Shown piece after piece: positions 8,062-12,500 of a DNA stretch of 12,500 nt. How positions within the stretch are numbered: the first letter of the stretch is position 1; each line of letters begins with the position of its first letter. The stretch is from Theodoxus fluviatilis (lineage: Eukaryota; Mollusca; Gastropoda; Cycloneritida; Neritidae), in contig JAWQFJ010012448.1 in the NCBI GenBank assembly GCA_034096865.1, positions 17,501 through 30,000 on the forward strand, given 5' to 3'. The position numbers and the translations under genes are program-made. Under the pieces are notes generated by a model. That model did no database searches, was not told the origin of the DNA, and worked only from the letters and a program-made list of their open reading frames with translations.

Positions 8062-8179
8062 AGCCTGCGTGGCGTCCACGGACCCTGGCTGTGCGAGGGC
8101 GAGGACCTCTTCCCAGAGTCCAGGCTGCGTTTGGGGGAAGCGCTGGGCAAAGGCAACTTTGGAGTGGTCCTCAAAGCGG
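8062..8179 (+). pseudogene. Protein kinase domain start, probable receptor tyrosine kinase exon, part 1
   Basis: Frame 1 reads GEDLFPESRLRLGEALGKGNFGVVLKA. The core GKGNFGVV is the glycine-rich ATP-binding loop (GXGXXGXV). The preceding L-x-LGExLG is the beta-1 strand typical of receptor tyrosine kinases, and an upstream GPW fits the tryptophan often found just before the kinase core. The frame is open back to a TGA at 8059, so the exon edge or an intron lies near 8062. The reading breaks off after AAAGCGG because of the insertion at 8180. Coding continues at 8716. Only subdomain I is here; the catalytic loop and DFG are absent from the window. The kinase identity is quite sure; the subfamily is not. 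It may be a disrupted host exon or a stray gene fragment. Confidence 0.78.
8173..8179 (+). repeat. Left target duplication AAAGCGG
   Basis: AAAGCGG occurs here and at 8716-8722, flanking the fold-back insertion. The wider context CT(C/G)AAAGCGG is nine of ten alike. Confidence 0.65.
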
Positions 8180-8715
8180 GGTCGGCTCTCTATTGCGGAG
8201 GGCCGCTATTGCGGGATTTTTTTCAACAAAAGTTCCTCAGGCAATTTTGATTCTTTTGTCCTAAAACGCATAAAAAACCATAAAATGTATGTTACTTTTT
8301 TCAACTTAGAAAAAAATTTCGTTTTTTTTTTCTAAGCTGAAAAAAGTAACATACATTTAATGGTTTTTTATGCGTTTTAGGACAAAAGAATCAAAATTGC
8401 TTGAAGAACTTTTGTTGAAAAAATCCTGGAATAGCGGCCCCCCGCAATAGAAAAAAAAGTTTAAAAAGTAACAAAAATATTATGGTTTTTTATGCGTTTT
8501 AGGACAAAAGAATCAAAATTGCCTGAGGAACTTTTGTTGAAAAAATCCCGCAATAGCGGCCCCCCGCAATAGAAAAAAAAAGTTCAAAAGAAAAAGTAAC
8601 AAAAATATTATGGTTTTTAATGCGTTTTAGGACAAAAGAATCACAAGTGCCTGAGGAACTTTTGTTGAAAAAATCCCGCAATAGCGGCCCTCCGCAATAG
8701 CGGCCCCTCCCCCTG
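8180..8715. mobile_element. 536-bp fold-back element inserted in the kinase exon
   Basis: The element has one inverted and three direct copies of a ~120-bp unit. The left arm 8191-8316 is the reverse complement of 8322-8450 with few mismatches and a ~5-base loop. Further direct copies follow at 8451-8572 and 8573-8700. Every unit contains TTTTATGCGTTTTAGGACAA and a GGGCCGCTATTGCGGG-type terminus. The right end reads, on the minus strand, CAGGGGGAGGGGCCGC, which resembles hAT ends; the left end lacks an intact CAGGGG. It has no transposase and is flanked by AAAGCGG. Excising it restores an open kinase frame, which shows it is an insertion. Confidence 0.78.
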
Positions 8716-8877
8716 AAAGCGGAGTTTCTGGGCCTTCTGATCAAAGGCGCCTGGAACCAAATCGCAGTCAAGACGTTCGTTGGGAGCGCCTCTGTGATCC
8801 TGTACACAAAGCCGTGTGTGACTTACTTCATAAGTTACAGTGGCACTACAGACATCTTGTTATCCCTCCAGGTTTAC
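8716..8877 (+). pseudogene. Kinase exon, part 2 (beta-3 lysine region)
   Basis: Resuming at AAA GCG GAG, the frame reads KAEFLGLLIKGAWNQIAVKT. IAVK is the VAIK-type motif of subdomain II, whose lysine (codon 8770-8772) anchors ATP phosphates. The spacing from the glycine loop (about 22 residues after removal of the insert) is normal for a receptor tyrosine kinase. Kinase similarity fades after about 8790. The frame stays open to TGA at 8878 but lacks the expected alphaC glutamate region, so an exon end or rearrangement lies near 8790-8870. CAG|GTTTAC at 8870 is a possible splice donor. Without the rest of the domain the function cannot be judged. Confidence 0.75.
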
Positions 8878-8932
8878 TGAAGGTCCTACAGACTTTATTG
8901 TGTTTGTTTTTTTTAATGCCAAAACCTGGAGG
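8865..8932. repeat. 11-bp inverted repeat preceding the first LINE copy
   Basis: CCTCCAGGTTT at 8865-8875 and its exact reverse complement AAACCTGGAGG at 8922-8932 surround a T-rich loop. Confidence 0.7.
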
Positions 8933-8953
8933 TTTAGCGCCAGCGGTTTTTAT
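8915..8953 (+). repeat. Shared leader upstream of LINE copy 1
   Basis: AATGCC-AAACCTGGAGG-TTAGCGCCAGCGG-TTTTTAT recurs at 10553-10589 with three or four differences. Both copies lie just 5' of LINE-derived protein sequence, so they belong to one duplicated unit. Confidence 0.75.
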
Positions 8954-9008
8954 CCTCAACTGCAACTGGGTTACAAAATCAAATTAACTCTCTTGTGTAC
9001 ATATTTAA

Positions 9009-9934
9009 GGGCAAACCAAAACTGTCCCAATTATGAAAAAGATGTGGTCGCTTCATACTAATAACCCCAAAGTGTACTTTCGATTATTCGATGCGCAGGT
9101 ACATCCCGCGTTCTTACATAGTTCTGAAATATGGGGCCTACATAGGCAAGAGAAAATCGAGAAGGTGCACAATTTTGCGAGTAAGAAGTTCTTGGGTTTA
9201 GACATTAGAACTCCTAATCATATTATACATGGCGAACTAGGCAGATACTCCATCATGATAAACAGTACCCTTAAGATAATACAATACTGGCTTAGACTGT
9301 CGAAAATGCCCACAAACAGGATACCGAGACAAGCATATGCGATGCCATTTAACTTGCATATTCCAGACAATAAGAATTGGCCCTGTGCAGTGAAAGATAC
9401 CTTATGTAAACTGGGATATATGTATGTTTGGATGAACGGACGTGTGGGGAACGAGAAACGCTTTTCCCCACAAATGAGACAAAGACTTCAGGACTGCTAT
9501 CGTCAGACATGGGACGCCTGCAACCAAAATAGTGAAAGGTACATAGTGTATTCTACATTTAAGGATACGTTTAGTCTCGAAAAATATCTTAGATTTTTTT
9601 AACTATCAGAAACTTTCGTGATGCCTTTATCCGATTTCGGCTAGGAATTAATGATCTCAGAGTTAACCAACGTTACGGTAACAACGATAGGAGAAATCTC
9701 ATGTGTCCATTCTGTTGTTTGATGGAAAATGAACGACATTTTCTGTTTGATTGTCATGCATATGACGAACTTAGGGGAAAATGTGTTGCACTTTATATGC
9801 ATGCACGGGCAAGTTCAAGTGGGCCGAATTGTTTTCTTCTATATGGACGAAACACCCGGAAAACGAGAGACGTGTCAATGTATATTTTTTATTCCACGAA
9901 ACTTAGAGAGGAGAAAGTGATGTACATAGGCTAG
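9009..9934 (+). pseudogene. LINE ORF2 C-terminal part, copy 1
   Basis: This is the C-terminal third of a non-LTR retrotransposon polyprotein, downstream of the reverse-transcriptase catalytic core. Recognisable landmarks in order are FDAQVHPAFLHSSEIWG, EKVHNFASKKFL, ELGRYSIMINSTLKIIQYW, RFRLGINDLR, then CPFCCLMENERHFLFDC, a CX2CX7HX4C zinc motif followed by AYDELR. The first part is in frame 3 (ATG at 9033, stop at 9600), the second in frame 2 (about 9602 to TAG at 9932). The change falls in the T run 9594-9600 and fits loss of one T. The endonuclease and the YXDD core are missing, so the copy is 5'-truncated. Such proteins are common in mollusc and other aquatic invertebrate genomes (from memory). 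The clade is not resolved. Confidence 0.85.
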
Positions 9935-10019
9935 ATTCCATTTCATTCTGACTCTTATCATCTTGACACGATTATATATTTTTTTAAACTTGCACATATA
10001 TGTATAGTTCTACGTTGAT

Positions 10020-10039
10020 GGGTCGTCGGCCGCAAATAA

Positions 10040-10040
<1 letters not shown>
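10020..10040 (+). promoter_or_regulatory. LINE 3' terminal motif, copy 1
   Basis: GGGTCGTCGGCCGC, able to fold as a small GGTC-GTC-GGCC hairpin, is followed by AAATAAA and then the CT tract. The same 21 bases end copies 2 and 3. The motif probably serves as the recognition element for the LINE reverse transcriptase and as the polyadenylation signal. Confidence 0.7.
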
Positions 10041-10043
<3 letters not shown>

Positions 10044-10113
<70 letters not shown>

Positions 10114-10121
10114 CCTCTCTC
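10044..10121 (+). repeat. CT microsatellite 1
   Basis: A nearly pure CT repeat, with two CCTCTC interruptions near its end, begins directly after the LINE terminus. Confidence 0.95.
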
Positions 10122-10268
10122 TGTCAATGTATATTTTTTATTCCATGAAACTTAGAGAGGAGAAAGTGATGTACATAGGCTAGATTCCATTTCATTCTGA
10201 CTCTTATCATCTTGACACGATTATATATTTTTTTAAACTTGCACATATATGTATAGTTCTACGTTGAT

Positions 10269-10288
10269 GGGTCGTCGGCCGCAAATAA

Positions 10289-10289
<1 letters not shown>
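10269..10289 (+). promoter_or_regulatory. LINE 3' terminal motif, copy 2
   Basis: The motif is identical to the one at 10020-10040 and arose through the 249-bp duplication. Confidence 0.7.
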
Positions 10290-10292
<3 letters not shown>

Positions 10293-10375
<83 letters not shown>

Positions 10376-10410
10376 CTCTCTCTCCTCTCTCTCTCCTCTC
10401 TCTCTCTGTC

Positions 10411-10455
<45 letters not shown>
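10293..10455 (+). repeat. CT microsatellite 2
   Basis: The CT repeat runs about 163 bases with CCTCTC and TGTC interruptions in its second half. The long frames it creates on both strands are artefacts. Confidence 0.95.
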
Positions 10456-10457
<2 letters not shown>

Positions 10458-10552
10458 CATGTGTGACGTGATCATTTGACGTCGAATAACGTGATGTAAT
10501 TTGGAGGAGATTGGACATTGGTGAAGGAGAAAGAAGGATTTTTTATCCCTCC

Positions 10553-10589
10553 AATGCCAAACCTGGAGGTTCAGCGCAGCGGTTTTTAT
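10553..10589 (+). repeat. Shared leader upstream of LINE copy 2
   Basis: This matches 8915-8953. The preceding TTATCCCTCCA also matches 8860-8870, but about 45 bases of loop present in copy 1 are missing here. Confidence 0.72.
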
Positions 10590-10612
10590 AGGACTTTTAA
10601 AGTAATCCTTGA

Positions 10613-10983
10613 ATGAGAGCAATAGTTATCATGTTTAAATATGAGACATTTCGTGATGCTTATATTCGTCTCGACTTTAAATGTAATGACCTGAAAAGGA
10701 ATTCACAGTCAAGAAAAGATGATAATTTTGACAAGAACTGTCCATTCTGTGACGAAATTGACAACGCAGCTCACTTTTTATGTAACTGTCGTATGTATGA
10801 CGACATTAGATAAACAATTTTAGTGAAACATTTCAGATATGTATATCCTTCAGATTTTACACATTTTATGATTGGAAAAGAGCCAAAATGACTCGAGATA
10901 TTTCCATGTTCATGTTTTATGCATTTGAACGTCGTGCGCAGAAATTGGAAGATATTTCAACAGACACTCAAGATGAACATTAA
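10613..10983 (+). pseudogene. LINE ORF2 C-terminal end, copy 2
   Basis: This is the same domain as the end of copy 1 but clearly diverged. It reads FRDAYIRLDF..., then CPFCDEIDNAAHFLCNC (again CX2CX7HX4C) and MYDDIR. An in-frame TAA follows at 10811, frame 2 continues to TGA at 10888, and the tail TRDISMFMFYAFERRAQKLE lies in frame 1 from 10891 to TAA at 10981. That tail matches TRDVSMYIFYSTKLREEK of copy 1. One stop and one frameshift make it dead. Divergence between copies indicates two separate family members rather than a recent duplication. Its 3' UTR runs to 11182. Confidence 0.82.
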
Positions 10984-11161
10984 ACAAGAATAAATATAAT
11001 TATTAAAAATTCACTCTATTGCACAGTGATTTCATTTTATTTAAACTTACATGCTGACGAGTTTGATATATCACTCTATCATCAGAAGATTATATTCTAT
11101 TTTTACTCACACTGATACGCTATGTTTTTAATATGTACATATGTGTATATTCCTACGTGAT

Positions 11162-11182
11162 GGGTCGTCGGCCGCAAATAAA
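11162..11182 (+). promoter_or_regulatory. LINE 3' terminal motif, copy 3
   Basis: The motif is identical to those at 10020 and 10269 although the LINE body upstream is diverged. That implies selection on this terminus while the family was active. Confidence 0.7.
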
Positions 11183-11188
11183 GATTCA

Positions 11189-11209
11189 GTCTCTTTCTCT
11201 CACTCTCTC

Positions 11210-11273
<64 letters not shown>

Positions 11274-11278
11274 CCCCC

Positions 11279-11318
<40 letters not shown>
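11189..11318 (+). repeat. CT microsatellite 3 with a 19-C run
   Basis: A CT tract with early CACTCT interruptions contains an uninterrupted run of 19 C at 11271-11289 and then returns to CT. It follows the third LINE terminus after six bases. Confidence 0.95.
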
Positions 11319-11319
<1 letters not shown>

Positions 11320-11461
11320 GTTCCCCCTACTAAATGAATACAGCACTACTGGACGTTGATATGTATGTGTCACTTTCTATACTTGAGCCTAAGTTCACCA
11401 TAGACAGGGCAACACAAGAGAAAACGCTTTTAATTCTTCATATCTGCGCAAAAAGCACAGT

Positions 11462-11462
<1 letters not shown>

Positions 11463-11510
<48 letters not shown>

Positions 11511-11563
11511 GGGGAGGGAGAGAGAGAGAGGGGGGGAGGGATGGAGGGGCGAGGGAGGGAGGA
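11463..11563 (+). repeat. GA microsatellite and polypurine tract
   Basis: A pure AG repeat (about 11463-11507) passes into G-rich purine sequence to 11563. It is the complement of the CT tracts and lies about 145 bp after one of them. Confidence 0.92.
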
Positions 11564-12056
11564 AACATACAGACAAATGATAACAGACTTATGGGCTCAG
11601 AAAACCAGAGCTATACACAAAAACTGCAACACCATGAAAAACAGACGAAGACGCAGACGAATGCACAGCTGACTAAACAGAACCACATGGGCGAAAGTAG
11701 AGAGAATAGGACAGAGATTGATTCGACACACACGCGTCCGGACGTACGAATACGACCAGGAACAGGCAAATGCTAAGAAGTACGACGAAAGGGAAACTCA
11801 ACCACAGAAAGATCTCTAGAGATGCTGCCACGCTATGTTGGACAACGGAGCTGCTTGTGTTGCATCACTGCCCAGGGAGAGAGAGTGCTTAGACAGGCTT
11901 CGGAAAGACCTCTCTCTCCCTGCACAGGAACCGTGAAGGCCGAAGGCACAGGGACAGAGTCGAGTCAATAGCGTACAAGATCGATGGATGGAGAAAACTC
12001 GTTCTGTAGCCAGAACAGCAGACACTTCGTGATGCATTAGTTTGGACCATTGACAG
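11564..12056. other. Stretch without recognisable genes
   Basis: Several short open frames exist, for example RVRTYEYDQEQANAKKYDER in frame 3 at about 11730-11789 and RVESIAYKIDGWRKLVL at about 11960-12010. None belongs to a family I recognise and none exceeds a few dozen codons. They could be exon or transposon scraps. Confidence 0.5.
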
Positions 12057-12235
12057 CTAAGAGGGGAGGAGGTGGTGTTGAGGTTTGGGGGAGAAGCGTA
12101 GGGGATGAGGTTAGGTGGATGGGGAGGACGGCGAAGATGGGAGTGGGGGAATGAGTTGGGAATTAGAATACATGGAATGAGGGGTGGGGATGAGAGGAAT
12201 ATGGGAGAGGTGGAAATGGAGGGAGCGGTAAAACG
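12057..12235 (+). repeat. Purine- and G-rich low-complexity zone
   Basis: Most of the top strand here is G and A, with GGGG and GGAGG clusters and no gene. A more mixed stretch follows (12236-12365), with a CATTGGTCA (reverse CCAAT-type) string near 12326. Confidence 0.7.
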
Positions 12236-12365
12236 ACTGTCATTAAGTTTCGATTAGTGGCTGCCAGCACGACGTCTCATTTCGCACTTCGCGGCCTCCG
12301 GAAACATCTTGGTGCTATATTCCCATTGGTCATTGTTCTTAGTAACGACAGCAGGAGGGCAGAAG

Positions 12366-12500
12366 GGTGGGGCTGGATTGGGGGTTATATAGGGGCAGGT
12401 TGGTGGGGCTGGATTGGGGGTTAGGGGCAGGTTGGTGGAGCTGGATTGGGGGTTAGGGGCAGATTGGTCGAGCTGGATTGGGGGTTATATAGGGGCAGGA
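12366..12500 (+). repeat. G-rich minisatellite, 32-36-bp unit, runs off the window
   Basis: Four units of the form GGTGGGGCTGGATTGGGGG-TTA-GGGGCAGGTT start at 12366, 12402, 12434 and 12466. Units 1 and 4 carry an extra TATA after TTA (36 and about 35 bp), while units 2 and 3 are 32 bp. The many G runs per unit could form G-quadruplexes. Confidence 0.92.

Larger units (their letters stand above)
9873..10370 (+). repeat. 249-bp tandem duplication of the LINE 3' end
   Basis: Positions 9873-10043 recur at 10122-10292 with a constant 249-base offset and, by eye, one substitution (CCACG against CCATG). The unit includes the last LINE codons, the 3' UTR and the start of the CT tract. Near-identity shows the duplication is recent. 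CT-tract recombination or slippage is the obvious mechanism. Confidence 0.88.

Noticed and set aside
8499..8807. 102-codon minus-strand frame with repeated DSFVLKRIKNH phrases
   Set aside because: The apparent protein repeats come from the tandem units of the fold-back element and the antisense of the kinase exon.
10207..10622. Long RE-, SL- or LS-repeat proteins on both strands
   Set aside because: These are translations of the CT microsatellite.
11334..11776. Frames of 112 and 61 codons after the third CT tract
   Set aside because: The first is driven by the GA repeat, and the second is basic and polar without any domain.
11816..12037. Minus-strand frame of 73 codons and plus-strand scraps such as RVESIAYKIDGWRK
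   Set aside because: They are too short, the plus-strand scraps lie in different frames, and none has a recognisable family. A decayed exon or transposon cannot be excluded.
12320..12350. CATTGGTCA and GTTCTTAGTAAC as CCAAT-box and RFX X-box promoter elements
   Set aside because: Both are weak single matches with no gene start in view.
1..12500. CRISPR array, tRNA or rRNA genes
   Set aside because: The repeats are microsatellites, minisatellites or transposon ends without regular spacers. The only tRNA-like sequence is the primer-binding site, which is just a complement of a tRNA 3' end.

Overview
The window looks like an intergenic or intronic stretch of an invertebrate animal genome. A lophotrochozoan such as a mollusc is my best guess, from the style of the LINE proteins, the receptor-kinase exon and the dense simple repeats; this is an inference. 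There is no operon structure, no bacterial signal and no intact gene. Almost everything is mobile DNA, much of it nested, and the only trace of a host gene is a broken kinase exon.

Positions 1-8049 form an LTR retrotransposon. A ~1.5 kb direct repeat (1-1481 and 6511-8049) frames an internal region. Right after the first copy comes a primer-binding site matching the 3' end of tRNA-Glu (1485-1502). A short gag-like reading frame (1759-2397) follows, with a coiled coil and two CCHC zinc knuckles, broken by two UGA codons. No protease, reverse transcriptase, RNase H or integrase is visible, so the copy looks non-autonomous. Two smaller elements sit in the 3' half of its internal region: a 629-bp element with long terminal inverted repeats and a 9-bp target duplication (4170-4798, Mutator-like), and a ~484-bp element with perfect 17-bp inverted ends (5137-5620).

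Positions 8050-8880 hold the start of a protein kinase catalytic domain, probably a receptor tyrosine kinase. It includes the glycine-rich loop and the beta-3 AVK lysine, and is split by a 536-bp fold-back insertion (8180-8715) flanked by AAAGCGG on both sides.

Positions 8860-11320 contain two decayed copies of one LINE family, represented by the C-terminal part of ORF2 with a CX2CX7HX4C motif. Three copies of the LINE 3' terminus are present. Each has the same short GC-rich hairpin and AATAAA, and each runs directly into a long CT microsatellite. A 249-bp tandem duplication explains the extra terminus.

Positions 11320-12500 contain a GA-rich tract, a stretch with no recognisable gene, a purine-rich and G-rich zone, and a ~32-36-bp G-rich minisatellite that runs off the window end.
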